From Chloroflexi bacterium HGW-Chloroflexi-10 (GTDB taxonomy: Bacteria > Chloroflexota > Anaerolineae > Anaerolineales > Anaerolineaceae), in contig PHBZ01000022.1 of the NCBI GenBank assembly GCA_002840755.1, positions 1 to 64,000 of the forward strand: a stretch of 64,000 nucleotides of DNA, read 5' to 3'. Below are positions 50,805-60,509 of the stretch, piece after piece; positions within the stretch are counted from its first letter, which is position 1; every line of letters starts with the position of its first letter. The position numbers were made by a program, and so were the translations under genes. The notes beneath the pieces are model-generated. The model was not told where the DNA came from. It searched no databases and saw only the letters and a list, made by a program, of their open reading frames with translations.

Positions 50805-52076
50805 CTATGCAAAGCGTTTCTGAAAACGCAGGCTGCCAATGACTATAAAAACCAGGCTCCACAGCAGACAAACTGCCAGAGTCGTTGTAACCACTGCGAG
50901 TGTGGCACCCTGCATGGACTGCATCAAGCCACGCACAGCCCAACCCTGCGGCACAAATAGGGAGATCATCTCCATCGCCGGGCTGGTATTGCCGCCGGTA
51001 AACACAGTAAACATACCCACCATTCCGGTCACGGTTAATAAACCACCGTAAATCACGCCGCCTTGCTTGCTGTTCTTGATCCAGGCATTTATAAAAATCC
51101 CAAAGGCCGATGCCGGTAAAATGATTCCAGTTGCAAACAAAACCACACTCACCAGGCTGCCCCATTGGATGCCAAAGATCAACCACGCTGCTGCCAGTAA
51201 CACGATCACCTGCACCGTAACGGTGAGCAGTACCGCCAGGAATTTCCCAACCAACACCTTGTTGCGTCTGGTAGGGGTGGTAAACAACCGTGCCAGCGTA
51301 CCTTCCTCATCTTCGCGTAGAATTGACTGCGCCGTGGTGGTGCCGGTGAAAAAGGCAAAGAAAATCATCATCGCACCCATAATTGGTCCCAAAATACTTT
51401 TGCGGATATCGGTTTCCGCTGCCGGCTCGCCGCTCAGCGCTGTCAGTGTCACCAATTCGTGCGGATTCTGCCCCATCGTAGCCATCACATATTCCTGGCT
51501 GATCGCCATCATCGTAGCCTCGTCCGTACTTGCACTCTGTGCAGCGACATCCAGTGTGATACGCATCCCGGATAATCCGTCGCTCATCTGTGTCAGCACC
51601 GTGTGAACCACGTCCGCACCCATCCCGGCGTTGGCGCCTTCGTAAAACCCTATTCGCGCCTGGCTGTTAATCTGGCTGAAATCAGCCGAAAAATCTTGCG
51701 GGAAGACCAGCGCAATATCCGCTTCACCGTTCTCCAATGCTGCCAATGCAGCAGCTTCATCTGCCACTTCACGCACTTCTACCAGATCATCCATGTTCTC
51801 ACTACTCAGATTCTGCAAAAAATAATCTCCCAGGCTGTCCACCCCTGCCATCCCGATCCCGGCCATACCTACTTGTAATGCAGGGCTGCCTTCATCCAGG
51901 TTGGCTGCCGCTACACGGGTCACCGGCAGGGCAAAGCTTTCTTCCGACTCCTGCCCGCCGAACATAATGGCAAACATCCCAGTCATCAATAACGGAATAC
52001 CAAACATAAACACGAGCAGGAACATACTACGCAGGGAGCGCAGCGTATCTTTCAAGGCAATATCCCATATTTTCAT
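50805..52076 (-). CDS. ABC-2-type transporter permease, first
   Basis: A 423-residue permease with the same layout as its neighbour: one N-terminal helix, a large outside loop (about 45-240) and a five-helix core, with GTLARLFTTPTRRNKVLVGKFLAV as coupling region. The pair makes a heterodimeric exporter with the ATPase at 52086. It starts 9 bases after the ATPase stop. Confidence 0.88.
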   Translation of the reverse strand: MKIWDIALKDTLRSLRSMFLLVFMFGIPLLMTGMFAIMFGGQESEESFALPVTRVAAANLDEGSPALQVGMAGIGMAGVDSLGDYFLQNLSSENMDDLVEVREVADEAAALAALENGEADIALVFPQDFSADFSQINSQARIGFYEGANAGMGADVVHTVLTQMSDGLSGMRITLDVAAQSASTDEATMMAISQEYVMATMGQNPHELVTLTALSGEPAAETDIRKSILGPIMGAMMIFFAFFTGTTTAQSILREDEEGTLARLFTTPTRRNKVLVGKFLAVLLTVTVQVIVLLAAAWLIFGIQWGSLVSVVLFATGIILPASAFGIFINAWIKNSKQGGVIYGGLLTVTGMVGMFTVFTGGNTSPAMEMISLFVPQGWAVRGLMQSMQGATLAVVTTTLAVCLLWSLVFIVIGSLRFQKRFA

Positions 52077-52085
52077 CTCAATACC

Positions 52086-53021
52086 TCAATCTCGTAAAGC
52101 TTTACCGGTCAGATGTAAAAAGACAGCTTCCAGGTTAGGTTCCTGCACATCGATCGCATTGATACGCATACCGTATGTGCCAGCTGATTCGAACAATCGC
52201 GGCAAAACCTGATTACTGTTTTCCACCAACAGGTTAATTGAACCATTCTCAGCATCAACCTGTTTCACACCAGGCACCTGCTGCCAGGATTCCACCAGGC
52301 GGCTGCCGCTGCCGCTCACTTCAACTGTGATCCGGTCGCACTGCCCAACAATTTTGACCAGTTCCGCCTGGGTGCCGCTGGCAATCACCTTACCGCTATC
52401 CATAATGGCGATGCGGTTGGAGAGTTCTTCGGCTTCTTCCATATAATGGGTGGTGTACAGTACCGTCATCCCATCGCGGTTCAGTTGTTTGATGCTGTCC
52501 AGAATATGGCGGCGCGACTGCGGATCGATCCCGACGGTCGGTTCATCCATGTAGAGCACCTTGGGTTTGTGCAATAAAGCCACGCCAATATTCACGCGGC
52601 GTTTCATGCCACCCGAAAATTTTCCCACCCGGTCATTACGCCGGTCTGTCAGGCCAATGGTTTCCAGCACTTCAGCAGTCCGCTTTTTCAACTGAGCACC
52701 ACGCAGGCCGTACATCTTGCCCCAGAATGAGAGATTTTCCTGTGCACTCAAATCTTCGTATAAGGCGATCTCCTGCGGAACGACACCCAGCTCAGCTTTG
52801 GCTTGCATGGCATCCGTTTTTAAGGAGTGGCCCATAATACTTAATTCACCCAGATCCGGTTGCAGCAGGGTGGAAAGCATCGAGATGGTGGTCGTCTTGC
52901 CTGCGCCATTCGGCCCCAACAAGGAGAAAATTTCTCCTTGTTCCACTATAAAGGAAACACCCTGTACTGCTTTGGTGCTGCCATAGGATTTGTGTAAGTT
53001 TTTGACTTCTATTGCTTTCAT
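52086..53021 (-). CDS. ABC transporter ATP-binding protein
   Basis: A 311-residue ATPase of the DrrA/CcmA-like ABC-2 group: Walker A GPNGAGKTT, Q-loop VVPQEIALYEDLSAQENL, signature KFSGGMKRRVNI, Walker B VLYMDEPTVGIDP and H-loop TTHYME. The frame is open to 53108; ATG 53021 follows GGAGAAAAAA and fits the family start. First gene of the export operon, which is divergent from a NarL-type kinase and regulator that may control it. Confidence 0.92.
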   Translation of the reverse strand: MKAIEVKNLHKSYGSTKAVQGVSFIVEQGEIFSLLGPNGAGKTTTISMLSTLLQPDLGELSIMGHSLKTDAMQAKAELGVVPQEIALYEDLSAQENLSFWGKMYGLRGAQLKKRTAEVLETIGLTDRRNDRVGKFSGGMKRRVNIGVALLHKPKVLYMDEPTVGIDPQSRRHILDSIKQLNRDGMTVLYTTHYMEEAEELSNRIAIMDSGKVIASGTQAELVKIVGQCDRITVEVSGSGSRLVESWQQVPGVKQVDAENGSINLLVENSNQVLPRLFESAGTYGMRINAIDVQEPNLEAVFLHLTGKALRD

Positions 53022-53165
53022 TTTTTTCTCCATTTCGTTTTGTTGATGCCAGTATAGCCCTGCAAAACTTTCCTGCCATCGTCCTTCTGCTGTCGCTTGG
53101 CGGTCCAATGGTACATGTACTTTCGGACAGTATCGGTTTTTCCAAATTCAACTACAATTGGAACT

Positions 53166-54386
53166 ATGAAGAAAAATATTTCCCAAAAACAATCCGATCT
53201 GGATAAAGACCCACGGATCTTCATGTGGGTCTTAAACGTTGTCATGGCCTTCATGGTAGGCATTGTTTTATTTTCTCAACCCGAAATGCGCCAGCCGGTT
53301 CGCCTGATCCCATTCCTGATCCTGGTGTTAATTCACCTGATCCTGCACTGGAATCTGGAAAGGATTGCCGAACAGCCTCGACTGATAATTATTTACATCG
53401 TAGTGCAAGGCGCTGTTGCTTTTGCATTGGTGTGGGTCACCGGCGCCTTGGTGATGGCTATGGCTGTGTATATGGGCTTGATCGGTGAAGCGGTTGGTTT
53501 ATTGGGGTTAACCCGGCGCGGCGCACTGGCACTACTCTTTTTTCTGGTTTTAGGTGCTATTAATTTTGTACAATTTTCCAACCCCCGAGAATTGGGCGGC
53601 GCTCTGCTTGGCATTATCCCCATGATCTTTTTTGTGGTGTTGTATGTCACCCTGTATCTGCGCCAGATGGATGCGCGCGCCAAAGCGCAGGAACTGTTGG
53701 TGGAACTGGAAGCCGCCAACCAGCAGCTCAGTGAATATGCCGCCCGTGTGGAAGACCTGACCATCGTCGCAGAACGTCAACGCATGGCACGCGAACTGCA
53801 CGACACCCTTTCACAGGGGCTGGCTGGCCTGATCTTGCAATTGGAAGCCGTTGATGCCCACCTGACCCAAAACCGTCCGGAACGTGCCGGCCAGATTGTG
53901 AAACAAACCATGGAACGTGCCCGTTTCACACTGGATGAAGCCCGCCGCGCGATTACCGACCTGCGCAGTACTACCAACATTACCAACCTGGATACCGCCA
54001 TTCACGCTGAAATGGAGCATTTTGAGCATGCCACCGGTCTGAAAAGCAAACTGACTGGTGAAATTCCCACCGAATTACCCGACAGCATCCATGAAACAGC
54101 TTTACGTATCACGGCAGAAGCACTCACCAATATCGCCCGGCATGCTCAGGCCAAAGAAGTCAGTATTCATATAGAAGAAATTAACCAGCAAATACAAATT
54201 ACGGTTTGTGACGATGGCCGTGGTTTTGACACGAATAACATATCCGGCGGACATTACGGCCTTTTAGGGATGCGCGAACGAGCTCGTCTGGCCGGCGGCT
54301 CCATTCAAATTGAAAGTCAGCCCAGTCAGGGCACCTGCATCAAAGTGGTTTTGCCTATTCATAAGGATGCACATGAATCCGATTAA
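53166..54386 (+). CDS. NarL-type sensor histidine kinase
   Basis: A 406-residue membrane kinase. About six helices occupy residues 20-175; a short coiled coil follows (ELLVELEAANQQLSEYAARVEDL); the HisKA_3 box is ERQRMARELHDTLSQGLAGLILQ with the phospho-accepting His, and the ATPase has ITAEALTNIARHAQA, DDGRGFD and GHYGLLGMRERA. DesK/LiaS-like kinases of this form sense membrane or envelope state. The upstream extension to 53097 is less likely. The next gene overlaps it by 14 bases. Confidence 0.9.
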   Translation: MKKNISQKQSDLDKDPRIFMWVLNVVMAFMVGIVLFSQPEMRQPVRLIPFLILVLIHLILHWNLERIAEQPRLIIIYIVVQGAVAFALVWVTGALVMAMAVYMGLIGEAVGLLGLTRRGALALLFFLVLGAINFVQFSNPRELGGALLGIIPMIFFVVLYVTLYLRQMDARAKAQELLVELEAANQQLSEYAARVEDLTIVAERQRMARELHDTLSQGLAGLILQLEAVDAHLTQNRPERAGQIVKQTMERARFTLDEARRAITDLRSTTNITNLDTAIHAEMEHFEHATGLKSKLTGEIPTELPDSIHETALRITAEALTNIARHAQAKEVSIHIEEINQQIQITVCDDGRGFDTNNISGGHYGLLGMRERARLAGGSIQIESQPSQGTCIKVVLPIHKDAHESD

Positions 54387-55032
54387 GATACTAATTGCAG
54401 ATGATCACCTCATCATTCGTCAGGGCCTGCACCTGATTCTGGAAACGGAAGATGGTTTCAATGTAGTCGGGGAAGCCATTGATGGACAGGATGCGCTGCG
54501 CCTTGCCGCAGACCTCCAACCGGATGTGATCCTGATGGATTTGCGCATGCCCAATATGGACGGTATTACCGCCATTGAACACCTGCAACGTGAAGCGCCG
54601 CAAATTGCTGTTGTAATCCTGACCACCTTCAATGAAGACGAATTAATGATCCGTGGTTTGCGTGCCGGCGCGAAAGGTTTTCTGCTGAAAGATACTGACC
54701 GTGCCACCCTGTTTGAATCCATTCGTGCCGCTGCCCGCGGTGAAACCCTGCTGCGACCTGAGATCATGGCGCGCCTTTTCACCCGCATCGAACAGGGCTC
54801 ACCGGTTGCCGCCCCTGCGGCGACTGGCCCGGCATTGAGCGAACGGGAAATGGAAGTATTACAGGCCGTAGCACGCGGTGAACGCAGCAAGGAAATCGCC
54901 TTCCATCTGGGTATCACCGAACGGACCGTCAAAGCGCATCTGGCGAATATTTACGCCAAGTTAGGTGTCGATTCGCGCGCGGCTGCTATTGCTGTCGCTG
55001 CCCAACGCGGCTTATTGGACGTACACGAATAA
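54373..55032 (+). CDS. NarL/FixJ-family response regulator
   Basis: A 219-residue regulator: receiver with D10/D11, phospho-acceptor D56 in ILMDLRMPNMDG and K in GFLLKDTD; LuxR-type HTH LSEREMEVLQAVARGERSKEIAFHLGITERTVKAHLANIYAKLGV. ATG 54373 (or 54367) lies behind AAGGAT within the kinase gene end. With LiaR-like logic it may control the divergent ABC operon (inference from position). Confidence 0.92.
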   Translation: MNPIKILIADDHLIIRQGLHLILETEDGFNVVGEAIDGQDALRLAADLQPDVILMDLRMPNMDGITAIEHLQREAPQIAVVILTTFNEDELMIRGLRAGAKGFLLKDTDRATLFESIRAAARGETLLRPEIMARLFTRIEQGSPVAAPAATGPALSEREMEVLQAVARGERSKEIAFHLGITERTVKAHLANIYAKLGVDSRAAAIAVAAQRGLLDVHE

Positions 55033-55137
55033 AAGATTACTGGTACAAAAAACCAGATTGTAATGATATATGAATTCGGATTACCGGGAATTCAGCAAGT
55101 TAATTCCCCATAATCTAATCATCATGAATTGAAACGG

Positions 55138-58100
55138 TTATTCTTCCGGTAATAATTCATCAGCATTTTTCACAAATGCGTTTACCACATCCGGGTCAAA
55201 ATGCTTGCCGCTTTGTTCCACAATATATTCCATAGTTTTCTCATGTGTCCAGGCTTTTCGGTAAGGGCGATCCGAGGTTAATGCATCCCAAACATCCACT
55301 ACCGCAAAAATGCGCGCAGCCAGTGGAATAGCCTTCCCCTTTAAACCATTGGGATAACCGCTGCCATCCCATTTTTCATGATGGCAGTAAGGGATATCCA
55401 GCGCTGGACGCAAAAACTCAATCGTTGAGAGCAATTGATAAGCGTACTGTGGATGAGTACGCATAATCTTCCATTCGTCTTCGGATAATGGTCCATTTTT
55501 TAAGAGGATCTCATCCGGAATGGCGATTTTTCCAATGTCGTGCAATAATGCCCCCCAGCGAATATACATCAATTCAGAAGAGCTTACGTGCATGTGGTTT
55601 GCAAGGTACAGGGTCATTTCAGCAACGCGGCGGGCGTGATGCCCCGTCTCTTTTTCACGCAGGTCCAATGCACTGGCCCAGCCTTCTAACGTACTATCGT
55701 ATGCTAGAGAAAGCTCTGCATTGGAACGTTGCAGATGATTGAATAGTTCCACATTATCCACAGCAATAGCAGCCTGCCCGGCCAGTATTTCCAGAAAATC
55801 CAGCCAATCCTGATCAGCTACCAACGGCTTGCGATGAAATACTTCCAGAACACCTTTAACCTGTCCTTTGGCGATCAGTGGAACGCCGATATAGGTAATA
55901 AAATCCTCTTTATGGAAAGCAACAGATTTCGATAAGTCTGCCAGATTATCCCTGAGATCCGGCACATGAATCGTACGGCGCTCAAGGGCTACACGGCCCG
56001 AAAAACTCTCACCCATATGTAATTTTGTGTAGAGTAATGCCTGTGTCCTGAAACCCTTACCGGCAGCATATTTCAGCAGACCGTCCTCAGGACTATTCAA
56101 CAATACATCAGCCGCATCAATATGTAAATGGTCAATCAACTCATCCAGTAAAATATTTAAAGTAACAGTCAACTCAAAACTGTTGGCGATGGCCATATCA
56201 ATGCGGCGCAAGGAAGCCAGCCGCCTCAGGGTGCGGTTGGTATTCTCAATCATACGCACATTTTCCAGAGCAGCCGAAACCAGTTTTGCCAGCAATTGAT
56301 AAGTAGTTCTTTCTTCATTGGAGGGATTCCGCGGTGTAAGGCTGCTTAAGGTAAGAATACCCATCGGGCGGTCATTGGACATTAATGGGTAAGCAAAAAA
56401 CGATTTAACCTTTAAATGCACTAATAACTGCCTCAATTCAGGGGCATCCCGGTCAATATCTGCTACGATAAATGGTTTCCCGTCATTAATAGTTTTTTGA
56501 AATTGCGGAGCCACCAAGGGTATCCGCAACCCTAGAGGAGTCCCTTCAGGCAAACCGGTCTGCGCTGCAAGCACCAATTCCTTATAGGCATCATCATAAA
56601 GCATTACGGTTGCCGAAGGACTATGGGCTAATTTTGCTGCTTTTAAAACCAGTGTGTCGAACAATTCCCGCTCGCTATGCAATAAACTCAGATCTGTACC
56701 CAATTCCTGTAAAGCTGATAACCGGATTAATCGACGGCGTTCTTTCTCATATAAAACCGTACTTTCCAAAGCCATTGCGGCCCGTTCGGCAAAAACACTC
56801 ATCAGCCGTTCATCATCCTCATGGAATGCGTCTAATTTTGCACTCTGCAAATCAATCACACCGACCAGTTTTTCACCAACCAATAATGGTATAGCCATTT
56901 CAGAACGCGCAGCCGGCCAATTGGGCACATAATGAGAATCGATTTGTACATTGGGGACATTGACCAATTTTCTGGTACGAACTGTCTGAGGTACCAAACC
57001 TTTCCCATTGAGATCCAGGTGTTTATCGCGAATCTCCTCCGCATAGATACCAGCACAGGCAACCCGATTTATGTGTCCATTCTGGAGGTCGGGAATAAAC
57101 AAACTACAATTAGATTGGTCAAATTCCTTAATAAAGATATCCACAATCGTTGAGGCAATACTTTTGAGATCGTAACTGGTATCAGAAATCAGGATATCGG
57201 ACGCCCGATATAACCGGGAAAGTTCATCGGCTTGCTTTCTTACCGTATCAATCAACTGAGCATTTTCAATCGCAATTGTCGCCAGTCGGGCAAACTGAAC
57301 CAGAAGATCCAAATCTTCCTTTGAAAAACCATTTCTGGATTGAAAATCTTTACCAAGCCCCAAAACACCCAGAACTGTATCTCCTGATAAAAGTGGGGCA
57401 CCCATAATAAATCTTAACTTGTCTTTCGTGAAGTCAACCAACCGCCCCGGCCAGGAATCATAATCGTCGATGGATAAAGGCGACCTGGTTTCCCATATTC
57501 TTCCCACCAGGCCTTCTCCCATCTTCGCCGCTCTTTCCGAAGACCCAACGAACAAGCCAATTCCTATTCGAGGTTTCAATAGATTGGCGTGCGTATCCAC
57601 CAGATCCAGAAATCCTGATTGCGTTCCAATCAATTCGCCTGCACGATGCACAATATTTTCCAACAGGTTTTGCAGGTCGTGTTCCGAAATCAGTTCAAAG
57701 GTTGTTTCCTGCAAAGCTGATAAGTAACGGTTCTTATTTTGAATGGCTAATTCAACTTCTTTTTGTTCGGTAACATCGCTGAACAGCACAGCAAATTTTC
57801 CAGCTTCGGGCCGGAAAGCTTTTACATGGTAATATTTATTCAAAGCTTTCGAAAAATTTTCATATTGCAAAGGCACACCGGTTTCCACCACTTTGCCATA
57901 CAATTGAATCCAGTAACTTTCTGTTTCCGGCAGTGCTTCTAAAACGGTTTTTCCGACCAATTCACTTGCTCTTAACCCAGTCTGTCGTTCAAAGGCCGGG
58001 TTGATTTCCAAAAAGCGGTAATCCACCGGATTCCCATTTTCATCATAGATCATTTCATGTAATGCAAACCCATCGGTCATCTCTTCAAAGAGCTGATGAT

Positions 58101-59667
58101 AACGCAATTCGCTTGAACGCAGGGTTTCTTCGGCCTTTTTTCGCTCAGTTATATCCTGAACAACCCCTCTTAATTCCGCTGGAGAACCATCTTCATTCTC
58201 AACCAACTCGCCGGCTTCGGCCCAAACCGTTCGCAAACTCTGATCTGGTAAAACAATACGATACTCTAAGGGCACCGGGGTTTTTTTCTGAATCACCGAA
58301 AGATTGGACTGCTGTACTTTTTCACGATCATCCGGATGTATGGCTGCTGCCACCACATCCTCCAACCGGCCGGTAAAGTATTCTTTTTGTATACCAAAAA
58401 TGGTATACATCTCATCCGACCATTCCACGACATTATCTTGAATATGCCAGATCCAACTCCCGATATGCGCGTAAGACTGTGCTTTTTTTAAATTCATTTC
58501 AGAAGCACGGGTTCGGTCTTCAGCAAATTTTCGATCAGTCACATCAACCGCAATGCTCAGTAATACGCGCTGGTCCGCTTGAAAGGCATCCAACGGAGTG
58601 GTATAAAAATCCCATATACGCACTTCCCCGCTCTTGGTGGTTACCTTCCATTCACCATTGGAAACAGTCTTCTGAATAGCAAAGAGACCATCTATATATT
58701 CTTTCGATAAGTCACTTCGTGTGCCATAAGCCTGGCGGGTCCAATCGTCCAGTGTTGGAATATCCTCCAGTGTATACCCACTGAACGTGGTCCAACCTTT
58801 GCTGATCTGTAAAATTTGTCCGGATTCATCGTGGATCATAATCGGGATCGGTGCTTCAAGAATAGCGCGTTGAAAACGAATATTACTATCTTGCAAAGCT
58901 TTTTCGGTCTGTAATTTTTCAGTCAGATCAGTTAAGGTACAGTGAGTCTGCCGAAATTGATGGTTTTCATCATAGCCAATCTGGCCATCAAACCCAACCG
59001 AAACAGAACTGCCATCCTTTCGGACCATATTAAAAACGACATTATGAATCTCACCCCGTGCTTTAAACAATGGAAATCGCTCGCCAAATAACTGCTGGTC
59101 GGCTGATTTGAGAAAATTTCCAAACCAATGTCCCATCACCTCTTCACGCCGATAACCCAGCATATCCAACCATGCCTGGTTTACTTCAATGATCATGCCA
59201 TCTTTATTTAGCGATTGGTACCCAACCGGTATTTTTTCATATAATTGACGATAACGAACTTCCCGACCCAGCAACTCAGAAGCGGATACATGGCGTTCCA
59301 CAGCAAAAATCAACACCTGAATCAGTCGGGCAGCGCCTAAATCCTGCGCAGTCAGATAATCGGCAGCTCCTTCAACAGCCAGAGCCATAGCCAAATTTTC
59401 ATCATAATTTTCCGTATAAACCACAACCGGTTTATCAGGAAAAGCATGCCTCATTTGTTTAAAATGATCAAGACTGGTATCTTCATCCTGGTCAGTATTC
59501 AGCAAAATGACATCAACAGTATTTGCCAATGAAAAGTCAAAAGCCTCACTGAGTGAATGTGCTACGGATACCAGAATCCGTATTTTTTGCGTCGAAGTCA
59601 GGCTATCTTCAATTTTTTGGATATTGTCAGATCGTTTTTCAACGATTAACAAATGAATGCTGTTCAT
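55138..59667 (-). CDS. Giant PAS/GAF/HD-GYP protein, probable cyclic-di-GMP phosphodiesterase
   Basis: A 1509-residue soluble protein. In order: a receiver-like domain (about 1-125), four PAS domains (about 145-650), four GAF domains (about 660-1300) and an HD-GYP domain (about 1320-1500). The HD-GYP part has LLHDIGKIAIPDEIL, MRTHPQYAY, CHHEKWDGSGYPNGLKG and DVWDALTSDRPYRK, all metal and catalytic residues. It should hydrolyse cyclic-di-GMP, gated by several ligand or redox inputs. The receiver-like domain has LLNTD where the phospho-accepting Asp belongs, so it cannot be phosphorylated normally. Single gene. Confidence 0.9.
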   Translation of the reverse strand: MNSIHLLIVEKRSDNIQKIEDSLTSTQKIRILVSVAHSLSEAFDFSLANTVDVILLNTDQDEDTSLDHFKQMRHAFPDKPVVVYTENYDENLAMALAVEGAADYLTAQDLGAARLIQVLIFAVERHVSASELLGREVRYRQLYEKIPVGYQSLNKDGMIIEVNQAWLDMLGYRREEVMGHWFGNFLKSADQQLFGERFPLFKARGEIHNVVFNMVRKDGSSVSVGFDGQIGYDENHQFRQTHCTLTDLTEKLQTEKALQDSNIRFQRAILEAPIPIMIHDESGQILQISKGWTTFSGYTLEDIPTLDDWTRQAYGTRSDLSKEYIDGLFAIQKTVSNGEWKVTTKSGEVRIWDFYTTPLDAFQADQRVLLSIAVDVTDRKFAEDRTRASEMNLKKAQSYAHIGSWIWHIQDNVVEWSDEMYTIFGIQKEYFTGRLEDVVAAAIHPDDREKVQQSNLSVIQKKTPVPLEYRIVLPDQSLRTVWAEAGELVENEDGSPAELRGVVQDITERKKAEETLRSSELRYHQLFEEMTDGFALHEMIYDENGNPVDYRFLEINPAFERQTGLRASELVGKTVLEALPETESYWIQLYGKVVETGVPLQYENFSKALNKYYHVKAFRPEAGKFAVLFSDVTEQKEVELAIQNKNRYLSALQETTFELISEHDLQNLLENIVHRAGELIGTQSGFLDLVDTHANLLKPRIGIGLFVGSSERAAKMGEGLVGRIWETRSPLSIDDYDSWPGRLVDFTKDKLRFIMGAPLLSGDTVLGVLGLGKDFQSRNGFSKEDLDLLVQFARLATIAIENAQLIDTVRKQADELSRLYRASDILISDTSYDLKSIASTIVDIFIKEFDQSNCSLFIPDLQNGHINRVACAGIYAEEIRDKHLDLNGKGLVPQTVRTRKLVNVPNVQIDSHYVPNWPAARSEMAIPLLVGEKLVGVIDLQSAKLDAFHEDDERLMSVFAERAAMALESTVLYEKERRRLIRLSALQELGTDLSLLHSERELFDTLVLKAAKLAHSPSATVMLYDDAYKELVLAAQTGLPEGTPLGLRIPLVAPQFQKTINDGKPFIVADIDRDAPELRQLLVHLKVKSFFAYPLMSNDRPMGILTLSSLTPRNPSNEERTTYQLLAKLVSAALENVRMIENTNRTLRRLASLRRIDMAIANSFELTVTLNILLDELIDHLHIDAADVLLNSPEDGLLKYAAGKGFRTQALLYTKLHMGESFSGRVALERRTIHVPDLRDNLADLSKSVAFHKEDFITYIGVPLIAKGQVKGVLEVFHRKPLVADQDWLDFLEILAGQAAIAVDNVELFNHLQRSNAELSLAYDSTLEGWASALDLREKETGHHARRVAEMTLYLANHMHVSSSELMYIRWGALLHDIGKIAIPDEILLKNGPLSEDEWKIMRTHPQYAYQLLSTIEFLRPALDIPYCHHEKWDGSGYPNGLKGKAIPLAARIFAVVDVWDALTSDRPYRKAWTHEKTMEYIVEQSGKHFDPDVVNAFVKNADELLPEE

Positions 59668-59864
59668 AGTTTTGCACTAGCCCCTATATCCACGCTGAAA
59701 AATTATAATGAATCAGAATACAAACAAAGGTAATTTTTACAAAATAAATTCATTAATAGACTTCAATATGTATCCCGGAATGAATATAGATTGACTCTAA
59801 TCTCACTATACACCAAATTCTCCTATATGTATGTAAGGATAGTTTGACAAATTTTCGCGGTTTC

Positions 59865-60506
59865 TTAATCTTCCAGAGATGTTAAACCATGTAAAATCGC
59901 AAACTTCACCAGAGCTGGCAAACTTTCCAGGTTCAATTTCTTCATTAAACGACTGCGGTAGGTTTCCACTGTTTTCGGCGAAAGCAGCAGGATGGCAGCG
60001 ATCTCCAGGCTGGTTTTCCCTTCAACTGTCAATTGCAATACTTCCCGTTCCCGTGAGCTCAAGCTTTCTACGGGACCAGTCTGCATCCTGGAAAGATTAA
60101 CCATCATTGAATCAGTTATTTTTGAACTAAGGTATGGTTTCCCCCGGCTGGCTGCTTCAACAGCTTTTAAAACTTCTTTACCGGCAGATTCTTTCAACAC
60201 GTAACCAACGGCGCCAGCTTGTAAAGCACGGTAGATATATTCCACATTTGCATACATGGATAGCATCACAACCTGAACCTGCGGATTTTGAACCCGAATT
60301 TGAACTGCAGCTTCCAATCCATTCAGTTCCGGCATGGCAATATCCATTACCACCACTTGTGGGTTATATGCCGCAGTTTTGGCAACAGCTTCCCGGCCAT
60401 CGGCTGCTTCGGCAATCACCTGTACACTGCCATTGTATTCCAACAAAGCCTTCAAACCATCCCGAACAACAGCATGATCATCTGCAATTAATACGCTGAT
60501 TGTCAT
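59865..60506 (-). CDS. NarL-family response regulator
   Basis: A 213-residue regulator: receiver with D9/D10, phospho-acceptor D55 in VVMDIAMPELNG and K in GYVLKESA; LuxR-type HTH LSSREREVLQLTVEGKTSLEIAAILLLSPKTVETYRSRLMKKL. ATG 60506 lies 3 bases after the stop of the kinase gene, so the two are coupled. It is the likely target of that kinase. Confidence 0.92.
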   Translation of the reverse strand: MTISVLIADDHAVVRDGLKALLEYNGSVQVIAEAADGREAVAKTAAYNPQVVVMDIAMPELNGLEAAVQIRVQNPQVQVVMLSMYANVEYIYRALQAGAVGYVLKESAGKEVLKAVEAASRGKPYLSSKITDSMMVNLSRMQTGPVESLSSREREVLQLTVEGKTSLEIAAILLLSPKTVETYRSRLMKKLNLESLPALVKFAILHGLTSLED

Positions 60507-60509
60507 CAC